NCBI GenBank assembly: GCA_028023455.1
Contig: JAQFVV010012530.1
Span: 1,736,001-1,800,000 of the forward strand
Reading direction: 5' to 3'
DNA: 64,000 bases
Origin: Epiperipatus broadwayi
Lineage: Eukaryota > Onychophora > Udeonychophora > Euonychophora > Peripatidae
Below the pieces are notes generated by a model. It was given only the letters and a program-made list of their open reading frames with translations. It was not told the DNA's origin and ran no database searches. The position numbers and the translations under genes were made by a program. Positions 38,155 through 49,212 of this stretch are shown here, piece by piece (the stretch's first letter is position 1; each line of letters begins with the position of its first letter).

Positions 38155-38275
38155 TTCGGATGCAGCAGCTAGCCTGACCAATGGCAATGTTAGCATAGGA
38201 ACCAAACCTGATATCTTTATATTTATAAATATAGATTGTAAGATGTTTTTAACCAATTAGGTTTAGGCTTAATTG
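38155..38275 (-). repeat. tRNA-derived SINE-like fragment, copy 2
   Basis: On the minus strand, box-A-like TGGTTAAAAAC and box-B-like GGTTTGGTTCC lie about 50 bp apart, as in a degraded tRNA gene. It aligns with 34005-34110. Confidence 0.45.
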
Positions 38276-38536
38276 GTTGGAGCGACACCTTAAATTCAGT
38301 TTTAGTGAATATAAATGAATCAGTTTCGATTCTTATGCTGGCATTATTATTGTTCAGGCCTGAAGCATCTAAAGAAAAAAAATAATACCATTCGAAATGT
38401 TAATGTTATAGATATATGCTAATCTATTAGTTATTGTAAACAGATGAATATATTTGAAAAGTTTTAATAAAATTTGAAATTTTCTAAAAACATTTAACCA
38501 TTAACCGTAGATGATAGAAATAGTCCAACGTAATAA

Positions 38537-39282
38537 TGTGCTAAATACGTGTGTATAAAAAAAAATCTGATCAAACGCATATTTTTATTGAAACAGAAAA
38601 AGAGTGAATATGTTAAAGTAAATTAAGTATGTGCGTATATAAATGCAATGGACATATAAAAATGCTATGAACTAATTAGGCAAAATTAATTTAAAGATCA
38701 GAAACTCTGATTAAATATCAACTAGTCCTATAGCAAATTTAAGTAAATGCTATTGGAAAATACAGATTAGATTCCTGATAAGAATTATCTGAAAAAAGAA
38801 AACGAATTAAATGTATTTATTAAACAAAAATGCAGGTTGGAATGTAATAACATTGGTAGTACCACGTGGTACCAATTAGATTATTAAAACGAAAACTTAA
38901 GCATTGATCTTCAGCAGAAAGGGGAAAAGAAAATTATTAGCTAGTTGAAACCCTTGAAGAACAGATGTGTTTCTTCCACTGGCAATTACTTTCAGCCTTG
39001 CCAATCCTGTCTCTCCGAGAACTATTCTCTCTGAGAAACTCTGGACATTTAATTAATACTTTGGGATCGCAGGACCCTTATAAATCAAGTACCTCAAACC
39101 TGTTGCAAATATATATGTTATAACTTCGTATGATGAAGGGAGAAGAAAATTTCTTATAAACTATTTAATTATTATGGAGTATTAATAATTTAAAATTGCC
39201 GTGCTGCCTGAGATTATATCAACGTCATTTTATTAATTTGCAATCCAACTGTGCTGCAACTTGGTCATCGCTGGATATACCA
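38537..39282 (+). repeat. 5' LTR
   Basis: Starts TGTGCTAAATACG and ends GGATATACCA (TG...CA). Aligns throughout with 43241-44010. Confidence 0.85.
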
Positions 39283-39284
39283 AC

Positions 39285-39300
39285 TGGTGCAGTCATTGTG
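39285..39300 (+). promoter_or_regulatory. Primer binding site (TGGTGCAGTC...)
   Basis: Lies two bases after the LTR. The TGGTGCA start is complementary to a tRNA 3' end of the ...TGCACCA type, as in tRNA-Gly; the later bases are poorer. Confidence 0.5.
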
Positions 39301-39438
39301 AATGAATCCCGATGGTCGAAATCCCATCAGATTATGTAATGGGCAGAAGAAATATTACTGGTTAATTAACTTGTGTAAGCGAACTATTCATTTCTCCTAA
39401 ACAAGAGAAAATTAAAGTGATTAATTATATATACTGTA

Positions 39439-40170
39439 ATGCAGCCAGCAATATTGGAATTTAATGTCACAGAGGCAAGCCAATGGCCCCTCTTCATCCA
39501 ACAAATTGAGAAACTCCTGGTCATCAGTAGAATAAAAGATGACAAAATTAAAACTGCAATGTTATTGTGCTACACAAGGAAAAGCATTATTCAAACTGCT
39601 AACTGACTGGTTGAACCTAAAACCCCCGGAAAAACTAATGTTTCAGCAGTTTAAAGAGAAATTAGTAGAGTACTTCAACTCTTGTGAGTCTAGACACATT
39701 GCCAGATTCCATTTTAGAAACTGTTGTCAAGGGAAGAATGAGCGTACCCAAAAATATGATATGACCCTGCGAGAATTGGCCAAGAACTGTGTCTACAAAT
39801 CATACATTCCTTGAAAATTTTCTATGTGGTATGACCAGTGATGCCTTGAGACAACAGTTATTGGCAGATGAGTGCCATCAACTACAAGGAATCTATCAAG
39901 CATGAGATAACAGATGAGCCCATGGGTAGGCAAGCAAAAGAATTTGCAGCCACAACTTAGTGGACAGCTATCCCTATAAAATAGCCAAGGTCGATAATTC
40001 AGAAGGAAGCATACCTCAGCAAGTTAATTAATACAATGCAGAAAATTCAAAGCAATATTAAGTGTTTCTGCTATGGGAAAATAAGACACAGGTCCGTAGA
40101 ATGTGTTTATAAAGATCAATGATGCATAAGCTGTAAAAAAATTGGCTATTAAGAGAAAATGTGCTGAAAA
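39439..40170 (+). pseudogene. gag: capsid domain and two zinc knuckles
   Basis: ATG at 39439 opens MQPAILEFNVTEASQWPLFI, the FD...W..FI..IE start of a gypsy capsid. A frameshift near 39575 moves the frame to 39539-39814, where LFKLLTDWLNLKPPEKLMFQ and the RFHFRNC..G..E....Y...LRELAKNC block continue the capsid. Near 40063 and 40123 are remains of two CCHC zinc knuckles: CYGK....H....C with the first Cys pair disturbed, then CISC with the His replaced by Tyr. Gag forms the particle and binds RNA. Stops and the frameshift make it non-functional. Confidence 0.75.
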
Positions 40171-40322
40171 AAGAAATTTGTTGATTATACAAAGGAAAAC
40201 TTCCAGGAGCATTTGACTAACGGAAATCGGCATATGCATAAATGGTCACCATTAACAACACTAAAACAAACAAACTGGAAAAATTTGAATGACATTAAAA
40301 AATCTTTGGAAAACCTGTTCTT

Positions 40323-40613
40323 ATGGAAATAAACAGTGGTAGTGGAGTATCCTTTATCTCTCTCACAGACTGGAAAACCATCAAGGCTGACATGACACAT
40401 CCTCCAAAGATACTACAGTCAAACTTAAAAGCTCATGATGTAAATGAAAATGACATTAGAATCAAAGAGTTAATTCACACACAAATTACAACTAATAGCA
40501 ATGAGAAAGCAGCAACCCTGCCTCTCTACATCATCTACACTCACATATACCCCCTCATTGGTTGCAAATGGTTCAACAAACTGGGTATTAAACACTGTAA
40601 TAAAAAACATTGA
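40323..40613 (+). pseudogene. Retropepsin domain, catalytic Asp replaced
   Basis: A 96-residue frame. MEINSGSGVSFISLTDWK at the start is the D-S/T-G-x-x-x-S active-site region with Asn in place of the catalytic Asp. TLPLYIIYTHIYPLIGCKWF near residues 65-84 matches the second conserved region ('LLG.NWL') with Ile-Gly. One active-site Asp per monomer is essential, so even an intact frame would be inactive. A frameshift into 40501-40773 then leads on to RT. Confidence 0.75.
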
Positions 40614-41420
40614 CATTAAAAAACGAATAAGACATGCCTTTCCCAAACTTTTCAAAGGAGAACCTGGATTAATAAAGACAAAACCCATATCTTTGGAAAT
40701 ATCACCTGAGATTGTTTCTATTATCTGTAGACCATATAAAGTCCCTTATGCACAGAAAGGAAAAGTAGCTTAAAAAATATATTGTCTGGTCAGTGACGGC
40801 ATCCTGCAACTGACTGAACAAGTGGAATAACCAAATAAACCAGACAAATACATTTATATGGCAATTACCACATTTCAGTCAACAAGGCATTAAACCAACA
40901 TGTGTACCCACCCCAAACTCCAGGGAAATCATAACATCACTACAGAAATCAGAATTCTTCACTAAACTAGACCTTAATGTGGCATTCCCTCAAATTCCAG
41001 TCACCAATAAGACTGTGGAAATCTTGACACTTATGACTCATCTAGGGCTATACAAGTGCAACCAAATTCCATTTGGCATAGCATCAGCACCTAATACTTT
41101 CCATGCCAAGATTGAAATCCTGCCAGGCTCAAAGGTATTATTCCTTGCTTTGATGACATTTTGGTCACCGCTAACTCAGAAAGTAAATTGAGCACATGTT
41201 TATACAAAAACTGCTATAGGCTAAACTAAATGCAAAAAAGTGTATTTGGAAATCATCAGAAATTAAATTCCTGCTTCGGATTGTTTCAAGTGCAGGCGCT
41301 AAGCCCGTCCCTGAAAAAGTCAATGCCATATCAGAAGTGATGAGACCTAACAACATAAAACAGCTCCAGTTATTTCTGGGCCTAGTAAATTATTTCAAGG
41401 TTTTTTGGATGGTAAGGCAC
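40560..41420 (+). pseudogene. Reverse transcriptase domain remnant
   Basis: Spread over several frames. HAFPKLFKGEPGLIKTKPI and RPYKVPYAQKGKV form the RT N-terminal region. KLDLNVAFPQIPV (about 40966-41004), GLYKCNQIPFGIASAPNTF (about 41047-41103) and CFDDILVTANSES (about 41147-41185) are the palm motifs. In the last, the Y/F-x-D-D box reads C-F-D-D: the two catalytic Asp are kept and Tyr is replaced by Cys. Stops and frameshifts occur throughout. Confidence 0.8.
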
Positions 41421-41499
41421 ACATAGTGAAGTCACTATATGTTGGTTAAAAAAGAATCAGTAATGGCAGTGGGATGCTGCATAAGAACAAGCATTTCTA

Positions 41500-41960
41500 T
41501 GCATCAAGGCCCTCCTTACATCCAAAAAATTACTTGTACATTACAACAGTGAATTAGAAATAACCCTGATGACTGATGCATCAGATTACAGTGTGGGAGC
41601 AGTATTATGCCACCCAGCACTACTAGGAGAATGGCTTATAGCATATGCATCATGTCTGTTATCTAAGGCTGAAAGGAACTATAGCCAACTGAATAAGAAA
41701 GCTCTAGCCATAATATTTGGAATCCAGAAATTTCACCAGTACATATAAGGATGCCATGTCCATATCATGACTGACCACAAACCATTACTAGGAATACTAG
41801 ACATGAAGCAAATGCCTGAACACTTTAGCTGATGAATGCTAAGATGGCTCAATATTCTTGCAGGCTACAAATATAGTATTGAATATAAAAAAGTCACTAA
41901 AATAGGCCACGCTAATGCTCTTTTGCAAATGCCAAGTCAAATAGAAGAAGGCATCAACAT
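41500..41960 (+). pseudogene. RNase H domain remnant
   Basis: LMTDASDYSVGAVLCHP near 41568-41620 carries the first catalytic Asp and G-AVL. It is followed by AYASCLLSKAERNYSQLNKK (with the Glu of the E-x-x-Y motif), KALAIIFGIQKFHQYI, then MTDHKPLLGIL. The tail ends in the linker KVTKIGHANALLQMP. Stops are at 41747 and 41831-41835. Confidence 0.8.
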
Positions 41961-42050
41961 AGTAGAAATAAACTATATTGATGCATTGGAAAACAAAACA
42001 TTAAATAATGTAAAAGTAGCTGAATGGACCAGAGAAGACAGCGGATATAG

Positions 42051-42822
42051 TTGGATGATCGAAAAAATCAGCAAGGACTGACCCAACCAAAAACTGCCAT
42101 TTTACACATAGAATTGTGGAAAGTGAGAAAAAACCTCTCCATGTTTAAGGGATGCATACTCAGAAGAGACCAAGTCCTGACTCCAAAAAAGGCAGAAGCC
42201 AAATCCTCAAAAATAATACATGAAGGCCATCCAGGCATTGTCAGAGCAAAAGCGTTAGCCTGCAGTTATGTCTGGTGGCATAATATTAACAGCAATATAG
42301 AAAACTACCGTAAAAACTGCAAAAAGTGCCAAACATGTGTGAATGTGCCCCCAGCCAGATTTGAACCCTGGAGAGAAAAAATAAACCATGGCAGGGATAC
42401 ATATAGATAACTGTAGTCATATTCAAGGACAACTATTCTTAGTAGCTGTGGATGCCTATTTGGGTTAGGCTGAGTATAAAGCAGTCAAAAACATGAATGC
42501 TGAAGAATCCATTGATAAACTAATAGAGATATTTGCATACCACAGTTTTCCAGAAAACCTGGTATCGGACAATGGCACAAGCTTCACATCAGAAAAATTC
42601 ATGGAATACATGCAGGAATGGAGAATAAACCACATACTGACACCATCTTACCATCCCCAATCAAATGGACTGGCCGAGAAAGCTTTGCAACACCTAAAGT
42701 TGGCAATAAACAAAATGACAAATCAGAAACTGCAACGTGAAGTACTAAATGTTCTACTGCACCAACATTCAACACCCACAGTCAAATCTGGCACATCACA
42801 AGCAGAGAAATACCTAGAATGA
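42051..42822 (+). pseudogene. Integrase: HHCC zinc domain and catalytic core
   Basis: 42051-42410 has the zinc domain: HEGHPGIVRAKALA supplies the two His, and CKKCQTC the two Cys. 42420-42480 carries LVAVDAYLG (first catalytic Asp), interrupted by a stop. 42493-42822 holds LVSDNGTSFTSEKF (second Asp) and SYHPQSNGLAEKAL (catalytic Glu), so the D,D-35-E triad is still readable. Integrase inserts the cDNA into the host chromosome. A frameshift and stops between the parts inactivate it. Confidence 0.85.
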
Positions 42823-43226
42823 AAACTATGAACAAAATTAGATAAAGTGGTTCCATCTGAAAGAGTTAAGTCACCCACTAAAGTCAAAAATAAATTTTAA
42901 CCAAATGACCGAGTTTGGGTCCAAAATAATTAAGATAAAAAATGGATCAATGGAGAATTAGTACATCACCTGAAAAATCAAGTTGTTGTCATCCAGATGG
43001 CAGACAGAAAAATACTTCATAAGCATTTACTGTTGAAGTTAAATCAAAAACCCAACGGTAAAACTACAGACCGGGAATAACTCAGTAAAACCTTCTAATG
43101 CTAATAATTTCACAGCATTAGAATCCAACACCACACTATGCCCTAGGTGCGATAAGAAAATCCCTGCCCACTTTGGTGACTACACTCTTAATTCAGAGTG
43201 CAGGAAATGAAAACCCTCTGATCTCT

Positions 43227-43240
43227 GAACTAGGGGGAAG
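43227..43240 (+). promoter_or_regulatory. Polypurine tract (AACTAGGGGGAAG)
   Basis: Purine-rich and directly in front of the 3' LTR TGTACTAAAT. It is the plus-strand primer site. Confidence 0.75.
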
Positions 43241-44010
43241 TGTACTAAATACACGTATATAAAAAAAATCTGATCAAATGCATATTTTTATTGAAACAGA
43301 AAAAGACTGCAAATGTTAAAGTAAATTAAGTATGCTGCACATATAAATGCAATGGACATATAAAAATGCTATGAACTAATTAGGCAAAATTAATTTAAAG
43401 ATCAGCAACTTTGATTAAATATCAAATAGACCTATAACAAATTTAATTAAATGTCGTTGGAAAATACGGATTAGATTCCTGATAAGAATTATCTGAAAAA
43501 AGAAATGAATTAATTAAATATATAAGAACTTGTATTATATATTTATTAAACAAAAATGCAGGTTGGAATGTAATAACATTGGTACTATCACATGGTTACT
43601 GTGGGTCTCCAACCAATTAGATTATTAAAATGAAAATTTGAGCCATGATCTTCACCAGAAAGGGGAAGAGAAAACTATTAGCTAGTTGTAAGCCCTTGAA
43701 GAACAGATGTGTTTCTTCCACTGGCAATTACTGTCAGCCTTGCCAATCTGGTCTGTCCAAGAACTATTCTCATGTTTAATTAATACTTCAAGATTGCAGG
43801 ACCCGTATGAATCAACTGCCTCAAACCTATTGTAAATATATATGTTATAACTTAGTATGTTGAAGAGATAAGAAAATTTCTCATAAACTATTTAAATATT
43901 ATGGAGTATTACTAGTTTAAAATTGCTGTGCCGCCTGAGATTATATCAATGTCATTTTTATTACTTTGCAATCCCACTGTGCTATAACTTGGTCACTGTT
44001 GGACATAGCA
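43241..44010 (+). repeat. 3' LTR
   Basis: Starts TGTACTAAAT and ends GGACATAGCA. About 770 bp against 746 bp for the 5' LTR, with several small indels. Confidence 0.85.
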
Positions 44011-44019
44011 TAATGCAAC

Positions 44020-45425
44020 TGTCATTTCTCATCTTTTTCTTTTCAAAAAATTAAACATTACTTGAGATATTTCAACATTTGTTTTTAACCAGATTTTTTT
44101 TGTTTTAATGCTATAGCTTGTATAACATTTCCTGAAGCACTGAAGCATTATTTGCAAAATAATATCATCTGCAAAATTTAGATTTCTTAAATAATCTCTA
44201 TGTATTTTTAGTTCTTTAACTTACCTTTTTTTTTTTAAAAATCTACTATAAAACATTTGCATATCGTATTTATACAATGATTTCAAAGAACGAGTCACAA
44301 CTGGCTATGATTATGAGAAGTACAACTTCTTGAAAGCGCTCAGCCATTTAATTTATTTTTCTATTTGTTGATACAGCTTTACGTCGTAAGTGTGATAGCA
44401 CGATTTAATATTATTATAAAACATTTTGAAACTATGGAATCATTCTATCCTACATCATTATCAATGATAATCTTCTTGGTGTCATTATGTAATCTAATCA
44501 CTGCTGTTGTATTTTGATAAATATTTCTTCAGAATATGACAATATTCTGAGTCTATATCGTATCTTATTCTTCCAAAGTTTTAATCACTGCAAATTGTTT
44601 GTAGTTCAAATTGCCTTTTCTATAAAGTACAAATCCAAAGCAACTCAAATTCATGTTCTTTCCATAATTTTTCTAATAGTTTGAATATAACATACTATGA
44701 TAAACAGTTTTGAGTACAGTTCATTGTTGGTTTAGTTTGAATCTAAAGTCGCATATAGATACCTATAATGATGGTACTGAAGATCTTATATAGAATTGGT
44801 AAGTTTTAATTTTTATATTCTTTTCCATCTTTTTTAAATGTGAATATTATTATTCTTTCCATTATCTGATATATCTTTATCATTTAGTTATTTACTTATA
44901 ATTTAAACAACACTTTTTCTCTTTTTTTCTGTGTTTTATCTAATCATTTTCTATTGCTTTTCCTGTCTTCATAATTATATTTGCATGTCTAATCTCTATT
45001 TCAAATACTAAGTATTTCAAAAGATTTCTTCCAATACAAAAAGTTGTTTTATACTTTTGAGATTTTCGTTCTTATTTATAGCTGACCATCTCAATTTATA
45101 TTTTTTTTTTATCTGTAAACTTTAATTCTTCCATTTGTCCCTGAATCTTTTTGCATAGTTTCTTTTCTTCTAAATGAAGCATATTTAAATATTTTCAGAC
45201 TTCTTTTTGTCACACATTGTCTCTTTCTCAAATAAAAATTTATTTGGTATATTGCTAGGTTTTTTTTTTTTGTAACAGCTATTTGTTAGCAGATTTTAGT
45301 AAAATATTAGCTATCTTTTTATTAAACTCATCCAATTCTGAAGCATCATCCATATTTATTAATATTCAAAATAATTTCCAAGTTTTACTTTAAATTTTTT
45401 GGAGTATATTAAAAGTTAGACATAT
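44020..45425 (-). pseudogene. LINE reverse-transcriptase remnant with FADD box
   Basis: On the minus strand, RNLNFADDIILQ (44187-44152) is the catalytic motif of a non-LTR RT (F/Y-A-D-D). It is followed by ..EMLYKL.. and a KTNVEISQVM-like block (consensus K.NxxKTK.M). Upstream, towards 45350, are fragments resembling the endonuclease-RT linker (DEFNKKIANILLKSAN). The frames are broken throughout. It lies between the gypsy 3' LTR and LTR-C and may belong to the same family as the endonuclease remnant at 0.9-2.3 kb. Confidence 0.6.
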
Positions 45426-45442
45426 TAATTATTATTGTGTGC

Positions 45443-48400
45443 AGTACCGGTCAAAACATGTTTATCCGTATAACATGAGCTGGAATTCACAAAATGTACT
45501 TCAAACCCAGTCAAGGCTAAGATTTAGGTCAAGAACCAACCTGGATTCGAACCCACTCTATAAGTCCCAGATCAAACACCTAATGAATAACATAACAATG
45601 ATGGCACACAAAAATTAATTTTAAATCCGACTCACTAGCAGAGCGGAGAAGACAATGAGACATCTATTAACTTAAATAAAATATGTATATGCATGGCTAT
45701 ACGTTTGGAAGTGGAGAAAAAGGAATTCGAACTACTCAAATAAGTTAGACAATAAAAATATAGTTTAATATAATGACAAATTATTTGCATACATTTATAA
45801 ATTAATTGCATACATTAGTATGTGCGTGAATGAGCAAGTGGTCTACCAAACGATAGATAATTATATATTGTTATTCACGCTTTTATTTCTCATATGCTCT
45901 TTATTAATTAATACTATATATACATTTACACACATCTTTGGTGAATATGGTATTAAGATGCCAATCAACTATTAGAAAGAATTACATAATATTGCCATTA
46001 ATGCTTTGATTTACGGTTCTGAAACATTGTGACTAACATTATTTCAGGGAGCATTCTGGGATTTATTACAGATAAAAACTATTTTCATGCCATTATGATT
46101 GTGAAAATAAATAAAATATATTTGAAAATTATGTTCAATTTTAGGACAAAATATTTATTAAAAAACACATTTAAAAGACAGAAAGCTTGATTTTCCCAAG
46201 GCAGATACTCTTAAATAGATAAATAACAAATTAAGATGATGGGATTGAATAATAAAACTAAAATAATATTAGTAATTAATCTAGCTAGTAATATTTGGCA
46301 TATATATATATTGAGCAGAGTGCAATTTTAATATTATTATAGCACTAAAATTAGATCATAAGCAAAATAAATAATAATAATACAAAGTTTGGGTGGTACT
46401 GACATAATGGCAAAGAGCTAAGAGGAAAAGGTAGTACTTCTAGATGAAAATGAAGTCTAAGACCCCCTTCTTGGGCAGTGCTTAGAGAAAAGTGGATAAG
46501 GCATGTCGTGGACATCACCAATGTGTAGGACTTTTATTCAAAGAAGTGGATAGGCATAGCGTGTGACAGACTTACAGGAATCACCACCAGAGGCCTTTTT
46601 ATATGAAATAAATGATCCTGGGGAGGTCAACTATCCTCAGGACATGGCTTGAGAAGAAATCTATGGGTTCAAACTTGTCGCAACCCCAAGATTAAGAAGC
46701 ACATATATATATGAAGATAGGCCAAATGTCAGTAACGCAGTAATGATAAATTCACTAATGACATTGAGTGTCACCAATGACATTGAATAAGTTTTACTGC
46801 TTTAAAATAAATGACCCTAGTTTGAATGCCATAATTATTATATAATTAATTGCTATGCCACTAGAATATATATATAGAGAGAGATATTTAGATTTCATTT
46901 AATAAAATATATGTTAAGATTTGACCCTCCCCTCTTTTCTGATATTTAAAATAATTCAATCCCACCATCATGGATTTTACAACTACTGAATATTTAAGCT
47001 TATATTTTAAGAGTATGGAAAAAGAAAATAACTAGCAGTTATATATAGAAAACAATTAATAAGTCACCTTTTCAGAATTGAATAAATAATATTTTAAATG
47101 ATTTCAGAGCGTTAATTAGCTTGAGTTCTGGATTCCCCAGATAGAATCCAGATTTAAACAAATAACACATTTTTACACTAAAACAAACAAAATGTTGACT
47201 TGTAAAAACAATCTGGTGAGTATATTAATTAATAATGCATTATATTTTAAAGGGATGTTAATTCATGGAGGTTTACTTAGAAAGAAAGAAAAGATTTTAG
47301 AAATTCAACTCGTCAGATTGCTTGAGATTGGTATAATAATAATAACTAAAATAGATATATAAAAGCAAGTAATAAATACATATAAAGAAATGACCACACC
47401 AATGTTAAAAAAGTTAGAGCATATGAGAGAGAATTAAATTTATAGAAATCATTTGAGAGCAATTTACATATTGGAAAAGTTACAAAATTAAATTATACAT
47501 TAGAAGAAATTGATAGCAGAGTTTGAGACTAGGTAGGTAAGCTAGATTTAGTTTCAATGGTGGCAGTTTGAAATAATTTACCTTACACAATTTTAAGAGT
47601 CCATATTAAAAAGCCCAGCTTATGCATGGCAGTTCTTATGGGACTGCAAGCTTCCATTTAGCATTCCAGAGTTTTTTAGGCTTTTTTCCATTTCAGGGCA
47701 GCAGTTAGATGGTACATTAGCAGGAAAAATGACCCACAAGGGTAAGAAAGGTGGTGGACCTACTACTACATCATTTTAAGTTTCACAGCAACATGTATTA
47801 TTAACAATACCATTTCCTCAGTAGTAGCTAATCTGTTGGTAATTTAATATCCGGCCATTTTATACTCATGCACAGGTATTTGAAGAATGCTTTCCATTTC
47901 TTATCTCTAGCTCAAATGTAATCTTTAATCTAACAGAAATTTTACATTTCTTTGTCCATTGTTTTTAAAAGATGCAACTGTTAGATAACATTCCAAAAAT
48001 ATATTCAAATCTATTTCTAGATTGAAAATAGATTTGACAAAATATTTATAACAAAAGTACAATCATTAATCTTAATCCCCATTTTATTTTAAGTAAAAAC
48101 TTTAATTAAAAATACCTTCCTCAGATTAAAACAATAGTGCTTCCAACCCTTTGAATTATTTTTGGACAATTAACGGTTGCATCTTCCATCTTGGATTTTA
48201 CAAAATATACAGTTTAAAAGGAAAAACAAGCAATTTTAAAAGAAAAAGTTTAAAAATTGACGTATAATAAAATATTTAAAACATCAATATTTTGTTAATA
48301 AGTTTTTGCTCCTATACTATATATACATCTCAGCTGCACCTATGTATTTTAATAAAATGAATTAATAATCAAAATTAATAATAATAAAATGTTATTGAAA

Positions 48401-48548
48401 GTTAAAATTTATAAATTTAGGCGTGCATCTCAAATACATACATAAAATAATATATGCAACTAAAGGAGCGGAATGGGATATTGGGTTTGAATACAGGTTA
48501 GTAGATGAAACCATGAAGCTCAATTTTAAGCTAAGATTGACTGCTTCA
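45443..48548 (-). mobile_element. Solo LTR-C (3106 bp)
   Basis: Minus strand. Starts TGAAGCAGTC (48548) and ends CCGGTACT (45443; expected CA, mutated). Perfect 4-bp duplication GTGC at 45439-45442 and 48549-48552. Start, end and TATA region align with LTR-A and LTR-B; the middle is more diverged. A GC-richer block at 46420-46690 has no counterpart that I could see in LTR-B and may be a further insertion. Confidence 0.75.
47857..47864 (-). promoter_or_regulatory. TATA box of LTR-C
   Basis: TATAAAAT followed by GGCC, aligned with ATAAAATGGCC in LTR-B. Confidence 0.5.
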
Positions 48549-48959
48549 GTGCTTTAATAGTTTTACTCCCTTTAGTCTTGGATTAGTACATATTTTAATT
48601 CTTACTAATAGATTATCACTTCCTTTGTTGAATATAATATTGAATAGATATTTTCTACTAGTCAAAATATAATCCAACTTTTCAGTCCCTTCTTTATATG
48701 TGTGTTTCTATGTCTATTTCCATTTCAGATCTATTTTAATTCCGGGATATCCATAAAATAGTAAAATACTGAATGAGCAGATATTGCAAAAAATTAACAT
48801 TTGCCTTCAACTAGGCAGAGGTTATTCTTGGTCACTGTAAGAGCATAGATAACTGTTGTTTTGTATTGACAATGGATTAATTAACTAAAAAATAAATCAC
48901 AGAACAAATTTTTGTCCTATAAAAATCAAAAATTAAATAATAAGGAAATGGATAGTTGA

Positions 48960-49165
48960 AATTTTATGACATACCAAAATGTTTTAAAAGACTTGGAAAG
49001 AAAGACAGTGAAATGGATGGAGAAAATAAAACGTTTGCTGGTGTATAATGAAAAAGAGAGGCTAATGATTGGAGAAATTGGATTAGACTTGAACTTTCAT
49101 CCTACCATGTATTAATAATGGTAGAAAATGTTGATAAATATGAAGGATAAAATTCAAGATTATGG
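48960..49165 (+). pseudogene. LINE C-terminal remnant, copy 1
   Basis: GTGAAATGG.TGGA..AAATAAA and the frame fragment KREANDWRNWIRLE align with 54085-54220 in both DNA and protein. The pattern K-W-x-x-x-I-K...REA...R.WI.L is the usual tail of RTE/jockey-type ORF2. It ends just before the direct repeat starting at 49213. Confidence 0.5.
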
Positions 49166-49212
49166 GAACAAACATGTCATACTGAAAGTTAGTAGTCAGT
49201 TTTAATTAGCCT

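Larger units (their letters stand above)
38537..44010 (+). mobile_element. Full-length defective Ty3/gypsy retrotransposon
   Basis: Order: LTR, PBS, gag, protease, RT, RNase H, integrase, polypurine tract, LTR. Domain order RT-RNase H-IN places it in Ty3/gypsy rather than Ty1/copia. The gag and protease style resemble invertebrate elements of the type annotated as 'K02A2.6-like'. The LTRs are diverged from each other by point changes and small gaps, so the insertion is old. Numerous stops and frameshifts break every gene. No clear target duplication was found (AATAA before, TAATG after). Confidence 0.9.
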
